A stretch of 64,000 nucleotides of DNA from assembly GCA_047495785.1 (NCBI GenBank), contig JBLDXI010000017.1, positions 806,001-870,000 of the forward strand, read 5' to 3'. This DNA is from Lepidodermella squamata (lineage: Eukaryota > Gastrotricha). The translations under genes and the position numbers were made by a program. Shown piece after piece: positions 25,878-37,825 of the stretch (within the stretch, counting starts at the first letter, position 1; every line of letters starts with the position of its first letter). The notes beneath the pieces are model-generated. The model made no database searches and was not told the origin of the DNA. It saw only the letters and a program-made list of their open reading frames with translations.

Positions 25878-28618
25878 ATGGAATTAAATAACACTAGTAG
25901 TGGCAGTAATTTCCATCAAGGCAAGTCGACTCGCTTGGCACTGGGCGATGTTTCGACCCCGGGACACATCAGCAACGTGATGATGGGCGCGCTCTTCAAC
26001 AGCTCGGCCGCCAACAACCGCCAACCGCTAGCAACAGAACGCCGCGCTGTTCTCGACCTGTTTTCACTGTACGCGAAGGCTGTTCGCATCGTGTGGACGT
26101 ATGAATCGACCGAATTTCGGTGCAATGCCGACAATGGGCGGTGTTCATTTTCGACGCATGACCTCGATTCTTTCCTCAAACACGCGGCTAATACGAGCCG
26201 GTGCGAATCGTGCGATCTCCACGTTCACAGCAGCTGCGATAAGCTAGTAGCCACAGATCAAATTTTGTGTGAAAAATGCGGCCGGTCTTCGAACAGTTCC
26301 AACGGCGTGGATGTTGTAGATATGACGGTTGATTCGACCAAAAACAGTACCAATAAGCGGAAACCGTTGATGAAAACCAAATCCGAGCCTTCTCCGGTTA
26401 AACCGGCGAAACGAGGCCGACCGCCTCGGGCGAAATTGGTGTCTAATTGCGATAATGCTAACAACGCAACAACAACCACCGCTTCAGAGCACGAATTGTC
26501 GTGTTCTTCGTCGTTTTCGCGGGAAGAGGAAGAAGACAACAGTAATTCGTGCATGAAAGACGATTTGCGGCCACAATCATCGGCGAATAGTAGTAGTGCT
26601 AATAATAACAATAACAATAATATCAACAATGTTGCTAATGACGATGAGTTGGTCGAGTGTAACCATTGCGGTCGAATGCTGCGCAAAGAGTCGCTGCGGA
26701 CGCACATTGCGCGGCGGCACGAGAACGCGCGCCATCATACGTGTCAATTTTGCGACTATCAGTCTTACGATGCCTATGTCATGTAAGTTTTCCAATTCAT
26801 AAGTTAATTTTATTTTACATTTTCAAGCTTTAAATTGTTTAATGTAACGATAAATTTGTAAAATTATGAAAATGTTGACTAGTTATATCATTCGAAAAAA
26901 TTCGAATTTTTGTCTTTATATGAGACGCAACCAAAAAACAATACGAGATTGAATTTTTAATTCGGTAATTTTGGTATTTTTGGGAAGCTCCCCTAATTAT
27001 TTTAATCACCAAGAAATAACTTGAGAAACTTGAATAAACATGAGAAATGAAAAATCAACATTTTGCCCAATAATGACTCGCTTTTTGAACGGAATCCATT
27101 CTAACAGAAGTGATGAAGTTCAGGATGAAAAATACATGATTGATTTCGAAATTCCTAGAGCTTTCATCCGACGGATTTGAATATTGTTCGTTCATCCGGG
27201 TCAATATTTTAGAATTTAAGAGAGCATTACAATCGTGGTAGAACAATGAAGGAAATCGGCTGAATTTTGCCGAGGCTGTCAGCCGGCTTTTGGCTTACTA
27301 CCACCAAATCTAGAAGATTCAAAATGAAGAGAATCGCATTTATTTTTATCGGGATTATTTTGGACTTAACATGTAAGCTGCCTGATACCTATTCTGACGA
27401 GCTTTTGTGAGAAACTGTAGGATTATTTACCTATTTCACAAGTATACGGGCGCGCATATAATTCTTTAGTAAAAACTTGAATGAACTTTTTTACATTGTT
27501 ATAATACTGGTTTGATAGAACGGTTCGATCTAAAAAATTCGGCAAATGAGTGGATTGATAAGCAGATTTCGAAAAGTGGTACTTCACGAGTTGAGAACCA
27601 TTATTGATGTTGATTCCTTTCGATTGATAAGTAAACTAGGAGCTTTATAAATCACGAATAAATTTAACTATCCAATCGACTCAATTATAAACTATTTTTC
27701 AGTACAATAAGAGGGCTGGGTCCGGCCTTGTAGATTAATTTGGCTGTTTACGAATTTTGGTTCTTAAAAGTCATTAAAAACCTGGATGTTTTACATCTTT
27801 TTAGGTAAAATTGAAAAATTGAAAAATTGAGAAACTGATTAATTTTGTAAAAATTCATCATGATTAACTTGTGAGTTTTCTATTAATTAAAAAGAATATT
27901 AAATAACATTTTTCCAGAAAAGCGTTTGTTCAAACATCTTATTTTTTATTCTAGGAGAGAGCATGTTCGGCGGCATCTGGGGCAATATCTGTTCAAATGC
28001 GATCTCTGTCCATTCCAGGCCGTTAAGAAGTACCAGTTAGACTCGCACATGCGGCGGCACACGGGCGAGAAGCCGTTCCGCTGCTCGCTGTGCGCTTACG
28101 CCTGTGCGTGGAACGTGCAGCTCAAGTCTCACATGCCGCTGCACGACCAGGGCACGGACGAGGAGCGAGCGGCGCGAACTTGCCCAACCTGCGGCGTGCT
28201 ATTCTCATCCAGCGGCACCTACAGCCGGCATCCGTGCTTCAAAAGCGGCAATTCATCAGACGCGGCCGGCGAACCGCCCGTCGCGGCTGAGGTGCTGCCG
28301 AAAACGACGAAGAAACGCCTGCTAATCTCGCCAACGGAGCCGCTCGCCCTCGACCTGCAAAGTGATAGCCACGAAGACCTGCTGGTGGGTAGCAATTGCA
28401 GCCAATCGCCGAATGTCGTGCTAAGAAAGAGATCTTTCCGCGTCCCGCTCGTCCTACCCTCGACCGCTGCCGATAACGCGGCGGGTCCACTACCCCCTGC
28501 CCCGGCTTCGTCCTCTTCTTCGGACACAAATATCTTCCAACTGCCTGGTGTTCAGAAAAGAAACCACGCCAAGAAACCGTCGTCTTCACTCGGCTCAGAG
28601 AGTGAGGACTTGGCCTGA
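25878..28618 (+). CDS. C2H2 zinc-finger protein with N-terminal Cys/His domain
   Basis: Two exons join in frame: 25878-26782 and 27955-28618, giving 522 residues. Residues of about 75-135 hold a Cys/His-rich unit (FRCNADNGRCSF, RCESCDLHVHSSCDK, ILCEKCGR) that probably binds zinc. A KRGRPPRAK motif resembles an AT hook. Then come C2H2 fingers: CNHCGRMLRKESLRTHIARRH, CQFCDYQSYDAYVM-REHVRRH split by the intron, CDLCPFQAVKKYQLDSHMRRH, CSLCAYACAWNVQLKSHMPLH and a last partial finger CPTCGVLFSS. The TGEKP-type linker is present. The finger style (CDxCPFxA, CSLCAYA) resembles REST/hunchback-type factors. It is likely a DNA-binding regulator. The 1172 bp intron is the longest in the window. A TTTAG acceptor-like sequence directly abuts the ATG. 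Confidence 0.85.
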
Positions 28619-30044
28619 GAGTGAATTTGACCTATTTTCACGAAATTAGAAATATTTTTCTCGTTATTTACAATCACACACAAATTTTTTTCATATGTCC
28701 GTGCAAGTGCTGCGTTGTTCTTCCTTGGCGCGAAATCTGGCTATTTTTTCCGCACAGAAATTGTTGAAAATTCGATGTTATTTTTCTACCGCACATCACT
28801 ATTGCTTCTAATATTTTGATAATGCACAAAATGTATTCTTTTTATGTCGAATCGGGTCCAAAAATTCTAAACTTCATCACGTGTCTTCGTGCCACTTTTT
28901 TCGTCTAAGAGAAATAATGATAGTTTATATACATTTTTTACGCTTATTTTTCATGTGGATCGAGTCAATTTTTGTCATCTATGATACGTTGTACAGAAAA
29001 AAATTATAGGTATATTTTGCTATTGAAATTTGTTTACATTTTCATGTCATCTTTTATCTCGAAAGTGATGAGAATCTACACTACTTGTTCTTCTTGCGTC
29101 GCATACACACAAATCGGTGTTGTCGTCTCCCAAAATGTGAATTGTGTATCATATCTATCAATTGTGATCTATTTGTACGAACAAATTCGTCTTATATCCT
29201 TTACACTTGCCGTTGATAAAACAAATTGTTACTAATTTTTCCGAGAGAAAAAGAATGCCGCTTAAAAAATATTTTTCTAACAATGCGGTGCGTAAGAATA
29301 TATTTTCTGGGATTTTTCCACTTTAACAGACCCTTCGGAATGATGCTATTAGATTTGAGACTGTAAATGTTGAAAACTTGCCTTTGAAGCCACTAGACGA
29401 TCAAATCCAATCTCGGACCACATCTCCCAAATTTTATGAAGTTTTATCGTCTTAATTAATCGTGACTGTATCTATAAATGATTCGTCTTCCTTTCTCGAC
29501 ATTTTTCAAACCAATTTTGTATATCTCCATGCTATTGTTGAATTTCACCTGTCTCTATAGTGTCACCTGATAGCTTTTTATAAATAATTTTTGAGTTTCT
29601 AAAAATTGTTATAGCGCTAGTTTTATCATTCAAATAACGTGCCTTGGGCTATATGTTCATTCATCATTGTCTCGAGTGTGAGAAATCTCGTTTTTTCATC
29701 GGTGTTTTTTGTATACACGTGGTTTTTAGTCTCATTTTTTGTGCCGTGATGTTGTTGTCGATGTTGATACGGTTACTTATTATTTTTTCGGAAATAAATC
29801 TTCCTCCTATTTCTTGCGTAATTTTTTCATGCGTCTTCTTACATATTTCGGCTACTATTTGCACACACAAGGCGTCGACAAATTTGTTTGTTATACTAAA
29901 AAATTGAATACATATCTAGCTATAAAAAGTATTCATTGGTCGCTGATGAGAAAAAAATCGTACTTTGTACTTCTCTTTATTCAACGCCTCAAATAAAAAC
30001 ACAATTGGAGTTAATTTCATGTCGTTATTATTTAGGGCTTTAAA
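28619..30044. other. A/T-rich intergenic region
   Basis: The left part is presumably the long 3' UTR of the zinc-finger gene. The frames seen at 28972-29235 and 29644-29907 are Cys/Phe/Ile-rich, as expected from translated A/T-rich DNA, and lack any domain. No RNA gene or repeat was recognised. Confidence 0.4.
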
Positions 30045-30401
30045 ATGTCAATTCCATTATCTGGTATTTCAGCTGCAGTCAAGGGCGGAAAGTAATATTT
30101 TCCGGAATTTTCGGATTTTTTTAATCGGATTTATTATACTCAGGGCCGTGTTGGTAATGTTGGAAAGTCTATCGGGAAGTGGCCATAAAATTTTCCGGGT
30201 GCGACAGAAACCGGTTGCGAATTCACCGGGAAGTGAAGCGAAGCTTGAAATGGTTGATTTCGACCCCTATGGTAAAATTTTCACGGATTTATATCTTACA
30301 ACCAATCAGTAATTTTTGCAATTTTAGTCCAACAAAATGTCCTGTACCGAGAGGTGAAAAAAATGAAGACGCTAGTGGCGTATGCGAACAAGAAACGATG
30401 A
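30045..30401 (+). CDS. MRPL33: Mitochondrial ribosomal protein bL33m
   Basis: Three small exons join in frame: 30045-30091, 30144-30271 and 30328-30401, giving 82 residues. The order VLVMLESLSGSGHKIF, LEMVDFDPYVQQNVLYREVKK and KTL matches the L33 pattern ([34 protein letters not shown]). It is a structural protein of the mitochondrial large subunit. The gene is easy to miss because a longer frame reads straight through exon 1 and the first intron (30092-30143). That frame would give a false membrane segment. A poly(A) signal lies at 30433. Confidence 0.9.
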
Positions 30402-30432
30402 TTTTTATGAATCAAGTGTGAATATAAATACA

Positions 30433-30438
30433 AATAAA
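30433..30438 (+). terminator. AATAAA poly(A) signal of MRPL33
   Basis: A canonical hexamer about 30 bp after the stop, in the short gap before the convergent protease-like gene. Confidence 0.65.
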
Positions 30439-30503
30439 ATTGCTTAAATTGTGCTCATTTATTTCTGGAATATTATAACACAAGATCCGACGATGCGCCA
30501 ACA

Positions 30504-32843
30504 TCAACCGTTGATTACAGCGTTAATCCAGCTTAAGACTTCGCAAGGCTTGGAATAGACCACTTTGTTCCCAGAGCTGCAGCCTTGTGGTGCGGCCGAT
30601 GCTACTCCTTGAATTGTGTATCCAGCGCTATTGTCAGCCCTGCAGACTAAAGACCCACCAACGTCGGCCTGTTGAAATAAAAAAAATTCAAAAAATAGTT
30701 TTAAGCGGTAAATTCTGGAATAATTACCTGACAAAGGGCGCCTCGTCTTTCTGATACGCAGTACTTTTTGTCGCTTTCTGATTCGTCATCAGTATTGGTG
30801 ATTTCGCAGTCGTCTAGAGCTACGGTTGATTTCTTCATTTGAGCCTCAGAAAGCGCGCCCAGGGAGGCCCAGCCCACGGTGAAGCAATTTAGACTTGAAA
30901 CCGGCTCGCATCGCTGTGGCAGGCAGACAGGTCGGATCTTTCCACTTAACCTAACAGGAGCTAAGGTGAAAGGCTAATTTTTATCCTGGATTGGATTAAA
31001 AAATACTGTACTTTTCAGTCGGACGAGAGCAAAGTCGAAGTTTGAATTCTCTCCAGAGTAAAGTTGGTGAATTTCGATGTTATCAACTGAGGCATTAACT
31101 GACCCTGACAGGGTATTCAAGTTCGTTACGCCGAGCTGAATAACTATATTAGGATTCCTTATTTGAATACATTTGAATATTCAAGTATTTCGTAACAATA
31201 AATCGGTAATTACTCTATTTCCTGTGATTCGACACAACGAGCGGATGTTAGTAGCCATCTATCACTTATAAGACTGGCGGCGCAAATGTTTAAGATAGAA
31301 CGCCTTCCTTGCCGGTAGATGATCATGCGGGTCATCCACGGAAATTCGTTATCTCTTGCAATCGAAAGCGGGATATTGCCACTGTAATCATTCGTCCCGC
31401 AATCACTGATTACTGGCTCACTGGTCGTTGGGACGGTTGCCGGGGCTGTGCTTAGTCTCGGGTTTGTCGGAGTAGCCACAACTGGGCTTCGCAGTTGAGT
31501 TACATTCAGTACCCAATTCGTTACGACGCAAACTCTTCGAATGGATAAGTATTGATGTATGAATTCCAATTATGGTATAGACGCCTACCGGCTGTAAACT
31601 CCGTAAGCACCTTGCACGTTACATCTGCAATCTTCAGTAGTGAAATCGGTGAAGGCTGTAAGACAAAACTCACCCCAACCCCCAGCTGGACAAGCCGTGG
31701 AGCAGTAAAATTCCTGATCGCGAGCTGCATGCTAACGGGCCACCGCCATCACCCTTAAGAATTAATCACCCAATCAATCACTCAGCATGGTAACAGAGCC
31801 TATAAATCTCACCCTGCAAGTATCGGCTCCAGATCCATCTTAGATATGAATTATCAGAATCGGTTGGGGTTCGAATAGGATTTAAAATGTTCTCACCCAA
31901 ATAGCCAGCACACATCTAATTATTATACTTAGATTACCAATCACAGAAAACTTGGTAGAGCTCACCATGCGTTCCGTTATGGGAACTCCTCCGCTTAGCT
32001 CTTCCATTGTTCCGCAAGACGAACGATTGGTGACGGGTATTTTTGCTACCATTAGCATGTCTGAGTACTGATCAGACTCCTCGCTGATTGTTCCCCATCC
32101 ACTTTAGAAATAATGAATAAATTCACAAGATAAGATTCGCCGTCGTCCGCCATGCTAACCTGACCATGCATAAACTATTTGCCTCGACTTCTTGCGAGCA
32201 GTCGTAGGGCATGCAAATTGGAGCAACATTCGATGACCATGGTGTAATAGGTTCTAAACAAATTGAATCTTACACAGACTTCCCCATGTGGAAAATTTAT
32301 GATTCAGACTTGCAAGGGTGACAATTGCATAGTTGTAGTCGAAATCTCCAGCTCGATATCGCGGATGAATATCGACACGACTGACATCTATACGAGGCGT
32401 GCTATCCGCTTTCTGAAGGGTACCAACAGTAACTTTGAATTTACTATCCGGAATGCGGACTTTAACTGATTCCCTGGTAAAAAAATTCCAAGAAAAATAG
32501 GATGGAATTGCGAATTAGTACCTTTCATAGAAACAATGAGCCACAGATAAAATGAAACGAGAACCGATGATCGCACCGCCACAAATGTCCGACGACCCCA
32601 CGATCTCAATCAAGGCTTGTGAAGGAACTTCTCCTTCATTCGCCTGTCTCCCGCGAGATATCTTCGGAAACGTTGCGGGCTTTGCTGAGCCAACGTCGCA
32701 AATGTAACCATTGTCTACTAGTTTAAGCTGGCTTTATTGCTCAATTTCAGCAATTTTATCTGGCCAAATATACCTGTTTGGGCGGAGATTCGAGCAGGAA
32801 CGGACCCTAGCGTTAGAAAAGTTAAGAGTAAATTAAGATACAT
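30504..32843 (-). CDS. Secreted protein with two trypsin-like domains, both lacking the full catalytic triad
   Basis: Thirteen exons join in frame: 32774-32843, 32522-32717, 32310-32473, 32160-32253, 31966-32101, 31897-31915, 31813-31838, 31674-31753, 31589-31624, 31214-31534, 31007-31157, 30728-30973 and 30504-30668. The product is 567 residues with a signal peptide (MYLNLLLTFLTLGSVPA). Domain 1 (about residues 40-270) keeps the histidine in SVAHC. The aspartate site reads NYAIVTL (Asp to Asn) and the serine site reads GDGGGPL (Ser to Gly). It has the usual SGWG, CAGYLDG, SWG and GVYSRV landmarks. A Thr/Pro-rich linker leads to domain 2. There the histidine site reads TSARC (His to Arg), the aspartate is present (FDFALVRL), and the serine site reads ADVGGSL (Ser to Val). 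Both domains should therefore be inactive, like the clip-type serine protease homologues that act as cofactors or binding proteins. Three exons are very short (19, 26 and 36 nt). Confidence 0.87.
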
Positions 32844-33775
32844 TTTTATCTTTTACATGCTAAACGTTTAACGTGATCCCATGTTTCGTCAAGTTATGTA
32901 CAACTCTGTATACTTGAACACGTCTTTTTAACGACAAATTTGATGTTTAATGCCAGTTTTGTGGGCGCTTCATAGAATTATAACGCTACACCTCTGCTGG
33001 AATATTATTTTCAAGCTTACAATAGCTTTCTGCGAATAATGACACACTTCAAAGATGAGTGAAACACGGTCAGAAACATTCGCTTGGTCCGAAATCTTCA
33101 TCGTACTTGAATGAAGCTCAATAAATAATTCATTACAACTTCCTCCAAGAAGATGCAAGAAGATTGATTAAATTGTTTTCCATCGAGGCATTTGATCCAT
33201 AGAAAAAGCAGAGGCGTGCTCATCAAATCGCCTTAATTATTAACATCAGCAAATAGACAAAAATTGCGAACATCCCATGTATAATTAACCACGCAATCAA
33301 AGAAAAATCTGCCCTTGAGTTGGTCGTCTCGCGATAAAACACCCCAATACAACAATGCAGCGTTTATTAACCAGTTATGTACAGCGTTATTAGCGCAAAA
33401 CTCATCCGAAGAATCAGATAAAAGATAAAAGCAGGCAACATTTCAAACCAGAAACCACTGGACTAAGAAACCGGATTCGCAAAGGTAGCAAAGAATAAGC
33501 AGCACGATAACAAAAGCGTACGCTAAATCTGTTAAAATATGATACACGCGAATAAAACATATCAGCAGTTTCCTAGAATTTTCTGTACACGACAACTTAT
33601 CTTAATATAGGTAGTGAGATGAAAATAGTTTCTCACAATTCCAATAAACTATACTTATTATATAAGCGAACAAAAAGCGGACTTTATAGTTAATTTCCGT
33701 GGAGTTCGCTGCGTAGAAACTTCGTCAAACAGCATGCTAGGAGCCATGCTTTAAGAAGGAGAAAAAATTGCCCTT
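32844..33775. other. Intergenic region
   Basis: This region lies between the start of the double pseudoprotease gene and the end of the ammonium transporter, both on the minus strand. It is A/T-rich. I found no frame with a domain, no tRNA and no clear repeat. Confidence 0.4.
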
Positions 33776-36364
33776 TCAATTCCAGGCTTGCACGTTGGTA
33801 GTGGAAGAAATACGGTTCGGCTCTTCAGCCCGCCGGACGGCCGACTTTTGTCGAGACGCTGATTGCTCGCGCCGTTTCACTTCGCCTTGCGTGGCTTCGC
33901 GGTTGAAAGTCACAATTTCATCACCAGCTGTGGTAGATTCTGTGAGGACTGTCTCATCCCCGTTCGAATCAGTTGCTGAGTCTTTCACAACAGCCGTCGA
34001 GACTCTTCCATTAGTGTGACCTGTGCCATTGGCTATTGTTTTCATTTTATCGCCATTTTCTTTGGCGCCACCTTTTACCGCTACCTCTGCTAACGCAGCT
34101 GCCCGCTTTTCCAATTCTTTCCGGCGGGGTCTTACAATGGAAATCCAGCTCAAATCAGCAATCACGAATGGAACTGGATGTGACCAGCCAGGGTTTTTGA
34201 TATGCTCCATCGGGTATTTCGCCAACTCCTGTTCCCACAGTTGTTCGTAATACTTGTCCAGTTGCTCTTCGAAACTCTCGTGTGAAGGCACTTCGCCGCC
34301 GACATGGATATTTGGTGTCATGTAAGCTTCGAAAGGATATGGAATCTCGTGCATGTGGCAGTAGTCAAGTCCAATTATTTCGTCTTCCCAATCAACTCGG
34401 ATCATGTTGAAGCTCTTCAAGATGAAGAAGATGACCCACTGGAAAATAAGAAACTTCAAGTAGAAATCGATAGAGGGTCAATGAAAACTAACGGTATGTG
34501 CCGCACTCCAAAGGGAGATGGTTATGAAACCAAGAAGCTGCCAGCCTAGCATCTGTTAATTGATTCACAACTTTCAACTTCCAGTAATTGCAGAAGTAAA
34601 CTGAAGCTTACCAAGTTGGCAGCGCGATCCCAGTTATAAAATATGCCTGCATCGATTCTGAAGAAGGCAAGACCAACGCAGCCAACAAGCCCTCCTCCCC
34701 AATGAACGCCCACCGCATCTGCAGCATCATCAATCTTCAGCTTTTTCAACGCCCATTGGACGAACAGGAACATTGATCCAGCCCATACCCTTAGATGAAA
34801 ATGATAGCGGTAAGATGCGTAAAATAAAACGCTGGTTTCCTTACCCAATGACTAGAGCTCCCCACGGTTCGATGAATGCGCAGCCGCAACATGCGGCCAC
34901 GTTGCCTGCCAAGCCCCCACAGAGCATGGGCATCGCCAGCCACCTTTTATACACAACTCTGGTGACTATTGCAACCCAGAGGAAGCCGCCAGCTCCGCAG
35001 TAAATTGTATTCACCGCTGCCCTGTTGACAGGTAGCGCATCAGCATCGTTGGCAATGGCGCACTCGGAACCGGCGTTAAAGGCTAGGAAACCGGTGAACA
35101 GCGTCATTCCACCGAATGCGATATTCTAAGAGGAATGATAAGACGCTCATCAATTTCACATGATTGAAATATACATACGGTGATAGAATGTCCGTTGATT
35201 TCGTTCGCATGACCATCGGGAGTAAATTTTCCAATTCTTGGGCCAATGAAAATGATCGCAACGAGAGCAGCAACACCACCACAAGCGTGGACAACCCCAG
35301 AGCCAGCAAAATCTACGTATCCAATTTGGACCACTGTTCCGCTGATGTTATAAAACCCGCCATATTTAAGCCAGCCATCGGCATTCCAACACCAGTGAAC
35401 GACGACGGGATACGTGACAGCTGATGCTATCGTAGTGTAGATGAGGTAGCAGATGACTTGCGCGCGTTCGGCAATGGCCCCTGAATGACAATGTCAGCTA
35501 ATTAACTGGGATATCAAACTCAGAGACAGCTTACCGGTCATGATCGCGCCAGCCGTAGTGCAGAAGACGTATTCGAAGAAGAAAAACATCATGTCGTTAG
35601 CTCCACCAGCGGCGTGTGGCATATCTTGAAATGCCCAGAAAGTTTTTCCAGCAAAACGGCCCTCGGTCGCGCCAAACGAAAGAGCCATTCCAGTCAACCA
35701 GTAACCAAGGGCAGACGTGACTAAGATTTATTGAAGATGAGCTACAAATCAAACTTAAAGTTCTTCAGTAACTTACAGGCATAGGAAAGATTTTTCCAGA
35801 TGGTGTTTCCAGTATTTTTGGTCCTCACAATGCCGATTTCCAGCATTGCAAACCCGCTTTGCATGAAGAAGATGAAAATCCCCATAGTTAGCAAGAAGAA
35901 TATGTTCGCATTGCCCTTGATAGGATTGACCATGTTAGCGTACACAGCATCCGAGAAAGAAGTGCTGCCGATTAATGCAGCTTCGATGCCACCTCGTACA
36001 TCAGCATTATCGGCCAACATTTTCAAGAGAATGTGTTGGAAATATTGGATGCTGGTGGACTGGAAACCCTCCAGCATTTGTCCAACGGGATCGATACCGA
36101 CCATAGTTGTATTCGTGGCATTATCCCAGTAAGTTGCGTTCGACGAGAAGTTTCCCGTGACGTTGACCATCAGATTCATAATCCAAACCGTGAGGATCCG
36201 ATTGACTACCTCAGAGCATTGGCTGTCAATATAGTTGAGTAGAATTTCCTGTTCCGTCAACTCAGTGACGTTGCTTGCATTCGATTGATTCATCAATGGG
36301 GTGGTTACCTTGAAAGTAATCAAATTGTCTTCTCTTAGGTCAATGCGGAAATTAAACTCACCAT
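33776..36364 (-). CDS. Ammonium transporter, AMT/MEP/Rh family (AMT type)
   Basis: Eight exons join in frame: ATG-only exon 36362-36364, then 35777-36308, 35535-35720, 35179-35480, 34845-35125, 34612-34789, 34493-34552 and 33776-34438. The product is 734 residues. Family landmarks include FFFFEYVFCTTAGAIMTGAIAER, DFAGSGVVHACGG with the first pore histidine, and VGVHWGGGLVGC with the second. The pore residues are thus present and transport is likely. The protein moves ammonium across a membrane. It has a long N-terminal extracellular part with several Asn-X-Ser/Thr sites and a hydrophilic C-terminal tail of about 200 residues, longer than usual. The start codon directly abuts a GTGAGT donor. 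Translation might instead begin at the Met at 36293 (MNQSNAS). Confidence 0.88.
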
Positions 36365-37825
36365 GAAGAGATCTTCCAACATTTTCAGCTTTAAAACCTT
36401 TTGGATATACTCTGATAATAAATAAGTACTAAAACTGTGAAGAAGAACAGCTTTAGTTCAGGTTTGTTCCAGAATCGCCTTCCTGTGGAATCGGATGATA
36501 AGTAAAATCTTTATAACTGTTTCAGACTGCGAGAAATGAGATATGTTATGCAAACTAGGCTTGAATTGAGTGAGGCACCGCGCTTGATATGACTACTTGC
36601 GCAGCGGATTTAATTTTGGAGCTGCATCCGTGGTAACACTTGCAACCAAAACAATGAATGTTAAAATGTGGGTTAGACTCTGATTTCTGCCGCGTGGCGA
36701 CGATCGGTACATCCTAGCAACATGCGAATGGAATAGCGCTTATCTAAACAAGCGATCGGTTAAGTAAATTCTAGAAAATTCAGCATTTATTCCTAGCGTA
36801 TAATATCTTTTACGTAAAAGGCTTTTGATAATTTATGAGCAAGACTAGCCGAAGGTAATTCTGTGCCAATGATCAAGGGCGAGATTTTTCTTATAGGACC
36901 TGCGGGTAGAATGATCGATCATACCCTTAGGCGCCAGGAAAAAATCAGCCGAATCACCTGGACGAAGCGTAGATCAGACATGGTCCTTAGTAACAGCGTT
37001 AATAATGACACTTCACGTGGATAGCCTAATAAAATAACACACCCGAAATTCGCCAATACGGTAGAATATTAAATTCGATCACAATCAAAGCGCATTTTTC
37101 TCAGCAGCTGAGGCTAGACCGTCTGACGTAAATTAAAAATGAATGGGGAGCTTTGGGGATTCTCTCACGAGGTCAAAAAAACGGAATGAGAAATGAGAAC
37201 ACGCCGAGAAGGAGAAGCTGATTTATTTTTCTGAAACCAATTCAGATGAGATCATTTTTAATAGTAGTATGTAGTATGGCAAAGAGAACACGTTAGCGTT
37301 TCAATATAATTCTCCATGTAGCGGTAAAAACAAAGCGCAAACAATATTTACCACACACGAAAAAAATTGGCAAGATGAATTTGCCGTCAAGTTAGAGTAG
37401 AAATATCCGCCGGCCGAAATTTGGACGAAAAGTGCATTATCTGTTTCATGATTTTTCAAGCATTCGCTCGCATAATGATTCTAAAAGGCGAGGGGGCATA
37501 TCGATGATTTTGCGCTATAAGGAGCCAATGAAAAAATTCCTATCCAGAGTACTACGCACTATAAATAGTACTACGCACACATGTAGTAAGATATAGCCCA
37601 TTGTATTCTGTATTCTGTGTGAAAAAAATATATGTACTGGACAAATAATGACCAACAAATATCTTCGATACTGCGGTCATTCTGAGGTATCTGCGCTGGG
37701 AATTCCGAGATAATCATGGAGGAAACGTTTCAGAAACTCATGGACTTAATCGTTCTTAGACAGCTCGAGTAAAACACAGTTCAAACTCTCAACAATAAGC
37801 TTGTTTTAATAATTTTGAAACGCTT
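36365..37825. other. Intergenic region
   Basis: This is upstream of the ammonium transporter and downstream of the transposon-like gene. AGTACTACGCAC occurs twice near 37550-37580. I see no coding frame with recognisable features and no RNA gene. Confidence 0.4.

Noticed and set aside
27280-27310. CGGCTTTTGGCTTA, reminiscent of the U2 snRNA start
   Set aside because: The match is short and no branch-pairing sequence or Sm site follows.
28972-29907. Hydrophobic frames that look like membrane proteins
   Set aside because: Phe/Ile/Cys richness is expected from A/T-rich DNA; no family motif is visible and the frames overlap on both strands.
29965-30312. A 115-codon frame with an apparent membrane segment
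   Set aside because: It reads through exon 1 and the first intron of MRPL33; the spliced model gives a clear L33 protein and removes the membrane segment.
33685-33700. TTTCCGTGGAG, as in the U5 snRNA 3' stem
   Set aside because: The conserved U5 loop is absent upstream, so the match is probably chance.
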